Below, piece by piece: positions 1-6,919 of a stretch of DNA of 10,858 nt. The stretch is from Chersky-267 sp034666965 (GTDB lineage Bacteria > Chloroflexota > Limnocylindria > Limnocylindrales > CSP1-4). The notes below the pieces were generated by a model that had not been told where the DNA came from, searched no databases, and worked only from the letters and a program-made list of their open reading frames with translations. Every line of letters starts with the position of its first letter. The first letter of the stretch is position 1. The position numbers and the translations under genes were made by a program. Where the stretch lies: contig JAXDKT010000096.1 in NCBI GenBank assembly GCA_034666965.1, forward strand, positions 1-10,858, read 5' to 3'.

Positions 1-1463
1 GTGCGGGCCTCGATGTCCTCCACGCGGCTCTGCTCGACATGCGCGACCGCGTCATGGCCGACCGCGCCGACCGCCAGTCCCCCGGCGTCCGGATGGCCAT
101 CGACCGGGTCTTCTCGGTCAAGGGCCGCGGGCGCGTCGTCACCGGCTCGCTCCGGGGCGGTCGGCTGGAACGGGGCGCCGTCCTCCGCCTCGAACCCGGT
201 GGGCGCTCCGCCCGGGCCCGGGAGATCCAGGTCCACGGCGGCGTGGTCGAGGCGGTCGACGGTGGCGGGCGCGTCGCGCTCAACCTGGCCGGGATCGACC
301 GGGAGGGACCCCACCGCGGCGCGGTCCTGACCACGGATGCTGGCGTCCGCGCGAGCGACCGCTTGCTGGCGATCCTCAGGGCGCCGGCGCGCCTCGATGA
401 CGGGGCCGCGGTCCGAGCCCGCGCCGGATCGTGGCCGCTGCCGCCCGGCTCGACCTACCGGCTCCACCTCGGCACCGAGTCCGTCGACGCCACGATCCGC
501 CGCGGCCGGCGCGACTCGACCCAGCTGCCCGACGGCCGCCGGGTCGTGACCTTGCGCCTGGCTCGTCCGATCGCCGTCGCAGCGCAGGATGCGTTCGTGC
601 TCCGCGTTCCGTCACCGGCGGCCACCGCCGCCGGTGGGCAGGTTCTCGATCCGAGTCCACCGATCGGTGCCTCAGGGCGCCGGACCTCGCCGGATGACCT
701 GGCTGCGTTCGCCCTGGCACGGCTGTCCGGCGATCCTGTCGGGGAGCTGGCGGCTCGCGCCCGGATCCACGGGCTGCTGGCGCGATCCGGGGGCGCCGGC
801 CCGGTTGCCGGGGCGCGCGATCTCGGCCGGTGGCTGCTGGCCGAAGACATCGCGGCCGCCCTCGAGGCCGAGGCGATGGACCTCGTCGCGGCGCGCCACG
901 CGGCCGCGCCGCTGCAGGCCGGAGCGCCGCTCGCCGAGATCCGCCGGGCCCTGGCGCGCTCGCTCCGGCGGCGAGCGTCGGCCATTGACACCGTCGCGAC
1001 CGAAGTGGCCGGGGCGATGATCGGCGGGCTGGTGGAAGACGGCCGCCTGGCTCGGGACGGCGATCTGCTGCGCGATCCGCAGCGGTCCTCGGGCGGGTTG
1101 CCGGCGGAGGTGCTCGGCGCCATGGATCGTCTCGAGACGGCCCTCGCAACGCCCGCGCCGCCGTCGTTGGCCGACGCCATTCGTGCGACGCGCTGCCCGG
1201 CGGAAGGCGTGCGCGCGCTCGAGTCGAGCGGCCGGATCGTCCGGGTCGCGGACGACGTCGCCTGGGCCGGGACCACCTACCGCGACCTCGAGACTCTCGC
1301 CCTCCGTCTCGCCGAGCTGGGGCCGCTCACCCCGGCCGCACTCCGCGACGCGACCGGGACGAGCCGCAAGTACGTGATGGCCCTGCTCGAGGATCTGGCC
1401 CGGCGGGGCGTTCTGCGCCGGACCCCCGAGGGCCACGTCCGCGGACCGCGAGCGCCCCGATGA
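1..1463 (+). CDS. selB: Selenocysteine-specific translation elongation factor SelB (3' part, start outside window)
   Basis: SelB is a GTPase that carries Sec-tRNA to UGA codons marked by a SECIS hairpin. The reading frame is open from the left edge (first full codon at base 3), so the GTP-binding domain lies upstream. What is visible starts with the end of the G domain (GLDVLHAAL) and then domain II with IDRVFSVKGRGRVVTG, where the family has FxIKGxGTVVTG. IQVHGG and VALNLAGIDRE are typical of the SelB beta barrels. From about base 690 the protein is alpha-helical winged-helix repeats. The end reads TGTSRKYVMALLEDLARRG, close to the RNA-binding last winged helix of SelB, where TSRKY is highly characteristic. 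The stop TGA at 1461-1463 overlaps the start of the mobA-like gene by 4 nt, so the two are probably translationally coupled. The identification is strong; only the missing 5' end limits it. Confidence 0.92.
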   Translation, partial: AGLDVLHAALLDMRDRVMADRADRQSPGVRMAIDRVFSVKGRGRVVTGSLRGGRLERGAVLRLEPGGRSARAREIQVHGGVVEAVDGGGRVALNLAGIDREGPHRGAVLTTDAGVRASDRLLAILRAPARLDDGAAVRARAGSWPLPPGSTYRLHLGTESVDATIRRGRRDSTQLPDGRRVVTLRLARPIAVAAQDAFVLRVPSPAATAAGGQVLDPSPPIGASGRRTSPDDLAAFALARLSGDPVGELAARARIHGLLARSGGAGPVAGARDLGRWLLAEDIAAALEAEAMDLVAARHAAAPLQAGAPLAEIRRALARSLRRRASAIDTVATEVAGAMIGGLVEDGRLARDGDLLRDPQRSSGGLPAEVLGAMDRLETALATPAPPSLADAIRATRCPAEGVRALESSGRIVRVADDVAWAGTTYRDLETLALRLAELGPLTPAALRDATGTSRKYVMALLEDLARRGVLRRTPEGHVRGPRAPR

Positions 1464-2119
1464 CACCCCACGCTGGCGACGGAATCGTGCTGGCCGGCGG
1501 CCGGTCGAGTCGCTTCGGGCGTGACAAGCTGGTCGAGCCGATCGACGGCGCGCCGCTCCTGTGGCGGCCGATCCGGGCGCTGGCCGCCGCGGGCTGCGTC
1601 CACGTCCTGGTCGTGGTCGGGCCCGACGGGGCCGAACCGAGCCTGCCGCCCGAGCTCAGGTCGATCGTCCAGCTCGCGCGCGACTCGGAGCCGTTCGGAG
1701 GACCGCTCGTGGGGCTGCGTGCCGGACTCGCCGCAAGCGAGGCCCCGCGGGTCGTGGTCGCCGCCGGCGATCAGCCAGCGCTCCGACCCGAGCTGCTGCG
1801 ACTCCTGGCCTCGACAGCCGCCGCCGCGGCGGCACCGGCGGCGGTCGTGCTGGTCGACCCGGCTGGCATCCGGCGACCGCTGCCGTGCGCGCTCGATCGC
1901 CGGCTGGCCCTGGCCGCGGCGGAAGAGCTCCTGGCGACGGGGGAGCGTCGCCTTCGGACGATGCTCGAGCGGCTGGTGTCCGTCGTCCTGGAGGAGCCCA
2001 CCTGGCGGGTCGCCGACCCGGACGCCAACTGGACCCTCGACATCGACGCGCCCGCGGACCTGCCGACTGGCGCTAGCCGCCGAGAGCGGCATCCTCATGG
2101 ACCGGCACGCCCTCGATGA
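1460..2119 (+). CDS. mobA: MobA-like molybdenum cofactor nucleotidyltransferase
   Basis: Predicted cytoplasmic nucleotidyltransferase of 219 aa. MobA joins GMP to molybdopterin to make the dinucleotide cofactor; the related MocA adds CMP. The fold signature is clear: LAGGRSSRFGRDK at residues 11-23 (nucleotide-binding loop with the conserved Lys), GGPLVGLRAGL at 80-90, AGDQP at 102-106 (the metal-binding Asp), RRPLP at 138-142, and a terminal WTLDIDAPADL at 191-201 that matches the usual end of the family. The ATG at 1460 overlaps the selB stop as ATGA, which fixes the start. The last 47 bp overlap the 3' end of the convergent amidohydrolase gene, so the final ~18 residues are probably a non-conserved tail. 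The neighbour selB suggests service to a Sec- and Mo-dependent enzyme such as formate dehydrogenase (inference). MocA or another NTP-transferase (IspD/GlmU-like) cannot be fully excluded, but the motifs fit MobA best. Confidence 0.85.
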   Translation: MTPHAGDGIVLAGGRSSRFGRDKLVEPIDGAPLLWRPIRALAAAGCVHVLVVVGPDGAEPSLPPELRSIVQLARDSEPFGGPLVGLRAGLAASEAPRVVVAAGDQPALRPELLRLLASTAAAAAAPAAVVLVDPAGIRRPLPCALDRRLALAAAEELLATGERRLRTMLERLVSVVLEEPTWRVADPDANWTLDIDAPADLPTGASRRERHPHGPARPR

Positions 2120-3779
2120 ACGTGGCCACCACCCGCGCCTGACCGATCTGACCGGCCCCACGGTCGAACAGGTCGCGGTCGAGGACGATGACGTCGGCCA
2201 GCTTGCCGACGGTCAGGGAGCCGGTGGCGTCGTCCTGGTGCTGGACGTAAGCCGAGCCGAGGGTGAAGGCGCGGACGGCCTCGTCGAGGGTCAGCCGCTC
2301 CTCGGGCAGGAACGGCGGATGGTCGAACCCGGGCTCGCTGTAGGCGCGGTTGACCGCGATCTCCATCTCCAGCAGCGGATCGGCCGTGGTCACGCTCCAG
2401 TCCGAGCCCATCGCCAGGCGGGCACCGTGCCGGAGCAGGGACTTGAAGGGGTACTGCCAGGTCGAGCGCTCCGGCCCCAGGAACGGGATCGTGAGCCGAT
2501 CCATCTGCGGCTCGTGGCTGGCCCAGTAGGGCTGGGCGTTGGCCACCACGTCCAGCTGGGCGAAGCGGGGCAGGTCGGTCGGGTGGATGACCTGGATGTG
2601 GGCGATGTGATGGCGACCGTCGCTCGGGCCGTTGGCGGTCCGGGCCACCTCGACCGCGTCGAGCGCCTCGCGCACCGCCCGATCGCCGATCGCGTGGAAG
2701 TGGACCTGGAATCCGGCGCCGTCCAGCAGGGCCGTCACCCGGCGCAGGCGCTCGGGCTCCACGAACAGCATCCCGGTGCGATCCGGGGAGCCACCGTCGG
2801 CCGGCAGATACGGTTCGAGCAGCGCACCGGTGAAGGTCTCGAGGACGCCGTCGACCATGATCTTGACCGAGGTGCTGCGGTATCGCCCGAACTCGCCGGC
2901 AGCGCGTCGGGCCTTGAGCTCCTCGACGCCGCGCTCGTCCCAGCCGCGGTCCCACCAGAGGGCTCCGACGACCCTGGCCGTCAGCTGGCCGCGCCCGGCG
3001 ACGGCGAGGTAGGCCGCCTGGTCGATCGGCCTGACGATGGCGTCCTGCCACGAGGTGATCCCCAGGGCATGGAGCCCGGCCTGGGCGTGGAGCAGGCCAG
3101 CCTCGACGTCGGCCTGCGTGTCCGGCGGAATGATCCGTTCGACCAGCTCGGCGGCGGCCTCGTGGAGGATGCCACTGGGCGAGCCATCGGGGTCGCGCTC
3201 GATCCGCCCGCCGACCGGATCGGGCGTGTCGGCGGTGATCCCGGCCAGGGCCAGCGCCCGGGAGCTGACCCAGGCGCTGTGGCCGTCCCGGTTCGGAACG
3301 AAGGCAGGTCGATCCCCCACGGCGGCGTCGAGTTGACGTCGATGGGGCGTCCCATTCGGGAAGGCGCCCATGTACCAGCCGCTGCCCAGGATCCAGGGAT
3401 CGTCGGGATGGGCCTGGGCGTAGCGACGGAGGAGGTCGACCACCTCGGTCGCGTCATACGGCGCCCGGCCGGCTGGTTCGCGGAGGTCGCAGCGGAGCGC
3501 GTCGAGTCCCGAGCTCGGTGGATGGATGTGGGCGTCCTGGAAGCCGGGCAGGACCGTCCGGCCACGCAGCTCGATGACCCGGGTTCGCGGGCCGATCAGC
3601 CCGTCCACCTCGCGATCGGCGCCGACGGCCGCGATCCGACCAGCCCGGATGGCGACCGCCTCGGCCTTCGGCCGCGCGTCATCGACGGTGTGGACGGCAC
3701 CACCCCGGAGGACGATGTCTGCGGCGGGCTCGGACGGCAACGACGACTCCACGAGCGGCGGCGGGACGTGCACCACCAT
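2073..3779 (-). CDS. Amidohydrolase family protein, YtcJ / imidazolonepropionase-like
   Basis: Metal-dependent hydrolase of 568 aa, a typical size for the YtcJ/NfdA group (amidohydrolase family 3). Counting from the ATG at 3779, the N-terminal beta-sandwich strand reads ADIVLRGGAVHTVDD (20-34). The first metal motif is PGFQDAHIHP (78-87; His84, His86). KIMVDG (306-311) holds the usual Lys, VHFHAIGDRAV (359-369) holds His360/His362, HIAHIQ (391-396) holds another His, and MGSDW (457-461) holds the catalytic Asp. The C-terminal sandwich GSLTVGKLADVIVLDRD (520-536) closes the fold. There is no signal peptide, so it is probably cytoplasmic. The natural substrate is unknown; relatives hydrolyse N-substituted formamides or amides. 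A GTG at 3815 would add 12 residues, but a GGAGGT sits 11 nt before the ATG at 3779 and the added residues are basic and non-conserved, so I chose 3779. It diverges from the metallo-beta-lactamase gene. Confidence 0.88.
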   Translation of the reverse strand: MVVHVPPPLVESSLPSEPAADIVLRGGAVHTVDDARPKAEAVAIRAGRIAAVGADREVDGLIGPRTRVIELRGRTVLPGFQDAHIHPPSSGLDALRCDLREPAGRAPYDATEVVDLLRRYAQAHPDDPWILGSGWYMGAFPNGTPHRRQLDAAVGDRPAFVPNRDGHSAWVSSRALALAGITADTPDPVGGRIERDPDGSPSGILHEAAAELVERIIPPDTQADVEAGLLHAQAGLHALGITSWQDAIVRPIDQAAYLAVAGRGQLTARVVGALWWDRGWDERGVEELKARRAAGEFGRYRSTSVKIMVDGVLETFTGALLEPYLPADGGSPDRTGMLFVEPERLRRVTALLDGAGFQVHFHAIGDRAVREALDAVEVARTANGPSDGRHHIAHIQVIHPTDLPRFAQLDVVANAQPYWASHEPQMDRLTIPFLGPERSTWQYPFKSLLRHGARLAMGSDWSVTTADPLLEMEIAVNRAYSEPGFDHPPFLPEERLTLDEAVRAFTLGSAYVQHQDDATGSLTVGKLADVIVLDRDLFDRGAGQIGQARVVATFIEGVPVHEDAALGG

Positions 3780-3790
3780 GCCATGGCCCG

Positions 3791-3796
3791 ACCTCC
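3791..3796 (-). promoter_or_regulatory. Ribosome binding site of the amidohydrolase
   Basis: GGAGGT on the - strand, 11 nt before the ATG at 3779. It lies inside the longer reading frame that starts at GTG 3815 and therefore argues for the shorter protein. It also shows that this gene has a Shine-Dalgarno leader, unlike the divergent gene across the gap. Confidence 0.6.
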
Positions 3797-3824
3797 GTCG
3801 TGCCTGCCGGCTCACCCTCCGCGA

Positions 3825-3838
3825 CGCCCTCCAGGGCG
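3825..3838. repeat. Perfect 6-2-6 inverted repeat in the divergent promoter gap
   Basis: CGCCCT and AGGGCG separated by CC form a perfect palindrome. It ends 2 bp before the candidate -10 box of the metallo-beta-lactamase gene and lies in the 74-bp gap between two divergent genes. The position suits an operator for a dimeric repressor, but short GC palindromes are common at this base composition, so this is only a candidate. Confidence 0.3.
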
Positions 3839-3840
3839 GG

Positions 3841-3846
3841 TACCAT
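3841..3846 (+). promoter_or_regulatory. Candidate -10 box (TACCAT) for a leaderless transcript
   Basis: TACCAT matches TANNNT and ends 7 nt before the GTG at 3854. Transcription would start at or next to the GTG, giving a leaderless mRNA. No Shine-Dalgarno sequence precedes the GTG and no good -35 hexamer is visible 16-18 bp upstream. The same geometry recurs at two other starts in this window (6780 and 6920), which raises confidence. Confidence 0.55.
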
Positions 3847-3853
3847 CACGCTC

Positions 3854-4399
3854 GTGGCGAGCGTGCATCTCCTCCATGCCGGATATACCGGCCATCGGGT
3901 CGGCAGCAGCGTGGTCCTGGTCCGCGACGGCGATGCCTTGATCGTGTCCGACCCGGGGATGGTCGCTCGGCGGTCGCTGATCCTGGACCCGCTGGCGGCC
4001 CTGGGCGTCCAGCCCGAGGCGGTGACCCACGTCTTCCTGAGCCACCACCACCCCGATCACACCGTCAACGTCGCGCTCTTCCCAAACGCAGAGGTGGTCG
4101 ACTTCTGGGCTCGCTATAAGGACGACCTGTGGCTCGACCACGAGGGCGACGGCCATGCCCTCAGCCCCAATGCCGAGCTCTGGCTGACGCCTGGTCACAG
4201 CGAAGAGGACGCCACGCTGATCGTTCGCGCCGAGGATGGCGTCCATGCCCTGACCCACCTGTGGTGGCACAGCGACCGGACGCCCGAGGTCGATCCGCTG
4301 GGGGCGGACCAGGCCGCGATCGTCCGCAATCGCGAGCGGGTCCTGGCCGTGGCCAACGTCATCGTCCCCGGCCACGGCGCGCCGTTCCGGGTCCGCTAG
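3854..4399 (+). CDS. Metallo-beta-lactamase-fold hydrolase (MBLAC1-like)
   Basis: Small MBL-fold protein of 181 aa. The zinc motif is THVFLSHHHPDH (58-69), fitting HxHxDH with His64, His66, Asp68 and His69. TPGHSEEDATLIV (113-125) supplies His115, HLWWHSDRTPEVD (135-147) stands where the metal-bridging Asp region is expected, and IVPGHGAPF (170-178) supplies the final His174. VSDPGM (31-36) is the usual early strand. The order and short length resemble the MBLAC1-like group rather than secreted beta-lactamases, and there is no signal peptide. The substrate is unknown. I chose the GTG at 3854 because the -10 box TACCAT lies 7 nt before it and conserved sequence begins just after it. A GTG at 3800 would add 18 unconserved residues and lie upstream of that promoter; a GTG at 3863 is also possible. 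It diverges from the amidohydrolase, with which it shares a 74-bp control region. Confidence 0.85.
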   Translation: MASVHLLHAGYTGHRVGSSVVLVRDGDALIVSDPGMVARRSLILDPLAALGVQPEAVTHVFLSHHHPDHTVNVALFPNAEVVDFWARYKDDLWLDHEGDGHALSPNAELWLTPGHSEEDATLIVRAEDGVHALTHLWWHSDRTPEVDPLGADQAAIVRNRERVLAVANVIVPGHGAPFRVR

Positions 4400-4411
4400 G
4401 CGTTCGACGCC
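4399..4411. terminator. Short hairpin at a convergent gene end
   Basis: GGCGT-TCG-ACGCC makes a perfect 5-bp stem with a 3-nt loop, starting on the last base of the metallo-beta-lactamase stop codon. The convergent methyltransferase ends at 4424. No T-run follows on either strand, so it is a weak candidate for a bidirectional terminator or transcript-end stabiliser. Confidence 0.2.
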
Positions 4412-4423
4412 CAGGTTCTCGGA

Positions 4424-5167
4424 TCAGGGCGCTCGGGTGGCCAGGATGTTGAGGCGGACGTAGTCGATCTCCGGTCGTGGCAGGCGGTCGGCGACCTCGT
4501 GGACGAACGCGGCCCGGCCGGCCACCGGCAGCCGTTCGAGGTGGGCTCCCAGGACGACCGTCGCCAGGTACGTCTCGAGGGGCTCGCCGGGCTCCAGCGG
4601 CGTCGGCTCCGGGTGGAGCCACGTCTCGACCTCGACGAACCCGGCCGCCTCGAGCCGGGTCCGGGTCGTCTCGGGCGTCTCGTAGTGGGTCGGGCCGAGC
4701 CAGCCGTCGCCGACCGTGGCCAGGATCGCCCGGATCGAGGCGATGTTGCCGGCGCCGCCGCACTGGGCGACCAGCCGACCGCCCGGGCGGACGACCGCCG
4801 CCAGATTGCGGAACAGGGCGGCGTGGTCCGGGACCCAGTGGAACGTGGCCGTCGACAAGATCGCATCGACGGGTGAGGTGAGGGGCAGCGGCCGGCCCAG
4901 GTCGGCGATCAGGTACTCCACCCGATCGCCGAACCGCGCCAGCCGGCGGCGTGCCTCGGCGATCATCGAGGGCGAGCCGTCGAGCGCCACCACCGCACCG
5001 CGCGGGAGCCGCTCGGCGAGTCGCTCGGTCACCCGGCCGGAGCCGCAGCCGGCGTCGAGGACGCGCTCGTGTCCGGCGAGGACGAGGCGATCGAGCACCG
5101 CCGTACCCCAGCGCGTCATGGGATCGGCGATCCGATCGTAGGTCGCCGCGTCCCAGTCCCGGGTCAC
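4424..5167 (-). CDS. Class I SAM-dependent methyltransferase (trans-aconitate methyltransferase-like)
   Basis: Cytoplasmic methyltransferase of 247 aa. The SAM-binding motif I is VLDAGCGSG (36-44), the acidic residue after strand 2 is Asp63 in ALDGSPSM, and motif II/III regions are YLIADLGRPLPL (85-96) and ILSTATFHWVPDH (103-115). VRPGGRLVAQCGG (126-138) is the usual strand-5 region. The STATFHWVPD pattern and total length resemble trans-aconitate 2-methyltransferase (Tam), but the substrate cannot be read from the sequence. The chosen start is GTG 5167, giving MTRDWDAATYDRIAD, a conserved-looking N-terminus. No good Shine-Dalgarno sequence precedes it. A tandem 17-bp duplication has copied the start codon, and the upstream copy opens a six-codon frame that ends across the real start. 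The gene lies 35 bp after the DHA2 exporter on the same strand and is probably cotranscribed with it. Confidence 0.87.
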   Translation of the reverse strand: MTRDWDAATYDRIADPMTRWGTAVLDRLVLAGHERVLDAGCGSGRVTERLAERLPRGAVVALDGSPSMIAEARRRLARFGDRVEYLIADLGRPLPLTSPVDAILSTATFHWVPDHAALFRNLAAVVRPGGRLVAQCGGAGNIASIRAILATVGDGWLGPTHYETPETTRTRLEAAGFVEVETWLHPEPTPLEPGEPLETYLATVVLGAHLERLPVAGRAAFVHEVADRLPRPEIDYVRLNILATRAP

Positions 5168-5193
5168 GCCAGGTCCCGGGTCACGCCAGGTCC
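5156..5193. repeat. 17-bp tandem duplication across the methyltransferase start
   Basis: The sequence has an exact period of 17 bp over 38 bp (about 2.2 copies): CCCGGGTCACGCCAGGT at 5158-5174 is repeated at 5175-5191. It lies between the exporter stop (5203) and the methyltransferase start (5167) and carries two copies of the GTG start context. It looks like a recent slippage duplication. Confidence 0.95.
5164..5184 (-). other. Possible six-codon mini-ORF before the methyltransferase
   Basis: From the duplicated GTG at 5184 the - strand reads M-T-R-D-L-A and stops at TGA 5166-5164, which overlaps the real start GTG at 5167-5165 as GTGA. A ribosome ending there could restart on the methyltransferase. 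No strong Shine-Dalgarno sequence precedes it (only GGCGGA), so translation is unproven. It exists only because of the tandem duplication. Confidence 0.3.
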
Positions 5194-5202
5194 GCCCGCG
5201 GG

Positions 5203-6780
5203 TCAGGCGACCGGGCGGTCACCCGCTGCCTCGCCCGACCGCTGGGCCAGGGCCTCGCGCAGGCCCAGCCCGTTGGCGGCGGCGCCCAGGATCAGCAGGC
5301 CCGCGCTGACCAGGACGGCCAGCCGAAAGGCCTCGACCGACGCCACCTTGACCGCCTCGGCAAGCGCTGGCGACGCCGACTTCGGAGGTGGATTCAGGGG
5401 CGACACCGTGGCGCGCAAGGTCGGGTCGTCGGGAGGCGTGCCGATGGCCGCGGCGACATCGTTGTAGAAGGTGGCGGTGATCGCGATGAACACCAGCGCT
5501 CCGATCAAGGGCTGGCCGACCCGCGAGATGGCATTGTTGATCGCCGATCCGAGGCCGGCTCGGCTGACCGGGATCGAGCTCATCAGCGTGCTGGTCAGAG
5601 GCGCCACCACGAGGCTGATACCGATCCCGAAGAGAATCATCGTGGGCAGGATGTCGATCAGCGTCGAGGCCGGTGGAATGAGCGTGGGCGGTCGGGTCAG
5701 GTCGGCCAGCCATGGCGCGCTGGTACTGGGAATCCGGGCGAACCAGAGCAGTCCCGCGGCCATGATCAGCGGCCCCGCCACCAGGAACCGGCGCGGACCC
5801 AGCCGGCCGGCGATGCCGCCCACCTTGGCCGACGCCAGGGTCAGGATGATCCCGACCGGGAGCCCGACCACCGAGGCGGCCACCACGCTGTAGCCCAGCG
5901 TGCCCTGGACGAAGATGGCCGAGTAACCGATGAAGACGTACAGCGCCCCGTAGATCAGGAACGTCGACAGGTTGATCACGGCAAACCGCCGATTGCGAAA
6001 CAGGTCGAGCGGCACCAGCGGATCGCGTCGGCGCGACATGAGCACCGGGAACAGGAGAATTGCAACCAGCCCCACGGCGATGGCCGTCCAGGCCACTGGA
6101 TCCGCCCACGCCTTCTGCTGACCACGGATCAGGCCAAACGACAGTCCGCCGACGGCCAGGATCACGTCGATCGAGCCCAGCCAGTCGAACCGGCCGGCCT
6201 GGCCTTCGCGGACCGACTCGGCCTCACCCCGGGCCAGCCCGACCAGCCCCACGACGGCCAGCGGGAGGTTGAGCAGGAAGGCGATCCGCCAGGAAGCGTA
6301 CTGGACCAGCAGGCCGCCCAGGACCGGTGCGAACAGGGTGGCCGCCGAGGTGGCCGCCGCCCAGATCCCGAAGGCCCGCGACAGCGCGGCGCCCTCGAAC
6401 GTCGCCGTGATGAGGGCCAGCGAGCCGGGCACGAGCAGGGCCGCCGCGGCGCCCTGGACGAGACGGAACAGGACCAGGGCTTCGAGACTCGGCGCAATGC
6501 CGCACAGGAGGCTGGTCGCGCCGAAGCCGATCAGACCGATGCTGAAGACACGCTTGCGGCCATATCGATCGGAGATCGCGCCGCCCAGGATGAGCAGCGC
6601 GGCGAGGACCGCCAGGAAGCCGCTGTTGACGTAGGTCTGGCCCTCGAGGACGCCCAGCAGGCTGGCCGGCAGCTCCTGGCCGATCCGCGGCAGGGCCACG
6701 TTCACGATCGTCCCGTCGAGGAAAACGATCGAGGAGCCCAGGATCGCGGCGAGCATGGTCCAGCGCTGACGCGTGGTCAT
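5203..6780 (-). CDS. DHA2-type (EmrB/QacA) MFS drug exporter
   Basis: Integral inner-membrane proton-driven antiporter of 525 aa, the right length for the 14-TM DHA2 family. The first helix carries LDGTIVNVALPRI (21-33), the signature called motif D1. GGAISDRYGRKR (66-77) is motif A in the loop between TM2 and TM3. FRLVQGAAAALLVPGSLALI (105-124) is motif B, and APVLGGLLVQYASWR (151-165) is the antiporter motif C. Many hydrophobic segments follow, with a larger soluble segment before the last helix (about residues 450-480). Substrates are probably hydrophobic or cationic toxic compounds (inference from the family). The ATG at 6780 lies 6 nt after a TAAACT -10 box, which fixes the start and suggests a leaderless mRNA. 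A methyltransferase gene follows 35 bp downstream. No regulator of the TetR or MarR type lies nearby. Confidence 0.92.
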   Translation of the reverse strand: MTTRQRWTMLAAILGSSIVFLDGTIVNVALPRIGQELPASLLGVLEGQTYVNSGFLAVLAALLILGGAISDRYGRKRVFSIGLIGFGATSLLCGIAPSLEALVLFRLVQGAAAALLVPGSLALITATFEGAALSRAFGIWAAATSAATLFAPVLGGLLVQYASWRIAFLLNLPLAVVGLVGLARGEAESVREGQAGRFDWLGSIDVILAVGGLSFGLIRGQQKAWADPVAWTAIAVGLVAILLFPVLMSRRRDPLVPLDLFRNRRFAVINLSTFLIYGALYVFIGYSAIFVQGTLGYSVVAASVVGLPVGIILTLASAKVGGIAGRLGPRRFLVAGPLIMAAGLLWFARIPSTSAPWLADLTRPPTLIPPASTLIDILPTMILFGIGISLVVAPLTSTLMSSIPVSRAGLGSAINNAISRVGQPLIGALVFIAITATFYNDVAAAIGTPPDDPTLRATVSPLNPPPKSASPALAEAVKVASVEAFRLAVLVSAGLLILGAAANGLGLREALAQRSGEAAGDRPVA

Positions 6781-6786
6781 CGGCGC

Positions 6787-6792
6787 AGTTTA
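6787..6792 (-). promoter_or_regulatory. Candidate -10 box (TAAACT) of the exporter, leaderless
   Basis: On the - strand TAAACT ends 6 nt before the exporter ATG at 6780, so transcription would begin at about the start codon. No Shine-Dalgarno sequence and no clear -35 box are visible. Confidence 0.55.
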
Positions 6793-6906
6793 CGCGGCTG
6801 GGGGGCACAGCCGGGCCCGCCTGCGTCCGCGTCCGGCCAGGTCGAATCGCAGCGCAGCCAGCCTGCCGGTCTGAGCGGCGCCGTCCCACCGGGGCGAGAT
6901 CGTCGC

Positions 6907-6912
6907 TAGACT
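6907..6912 (+). promoter_or_regulatory. Candidate -10 box (TAGACT) of the S51-like gene, leaderless
   Basis: TAGACT ends 7 nt before the ATG at 6920, the same spacing as the TACCAT box at 3841. There is no Shine-Dalgarno sequence in the 7-nt gap (CGCGGCC). No clear -35 hexamer is visible. The box lies in a 139-bp gap shared with the divergent exporter. Confidence 0.58.
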
Positions 6913-6919
6913 CGCGGCC

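Noticed and set aside
1521..3941. Very long + strand open frame (806 codons) running antisense to the amidohydrolase
   Set aside because: It starts inside the mobA-like gene in another frame and its sequence is low-complexity Arg/Gly/Asp/Pro with no family resemblance. Long antisense frames are expected at this GC content, and the - strand frame has clear amidohydrolase motifs.
4399..4423. Strong intrinsic terminator between the MBL and methyltransferase genes
   Set aside because: The stem is only 5 bp and no T-run follows on either strand, so it is listed only as a weak candidate.
4951..6909. Long + strand open frame (652 codons) antisense to the methyltransferase and exporter
   Set aside because: It is rich in Arg, Gln, Asp and Gly, mirrors the codon bias of the opposite strand, and covers a well-supported MFS gene.
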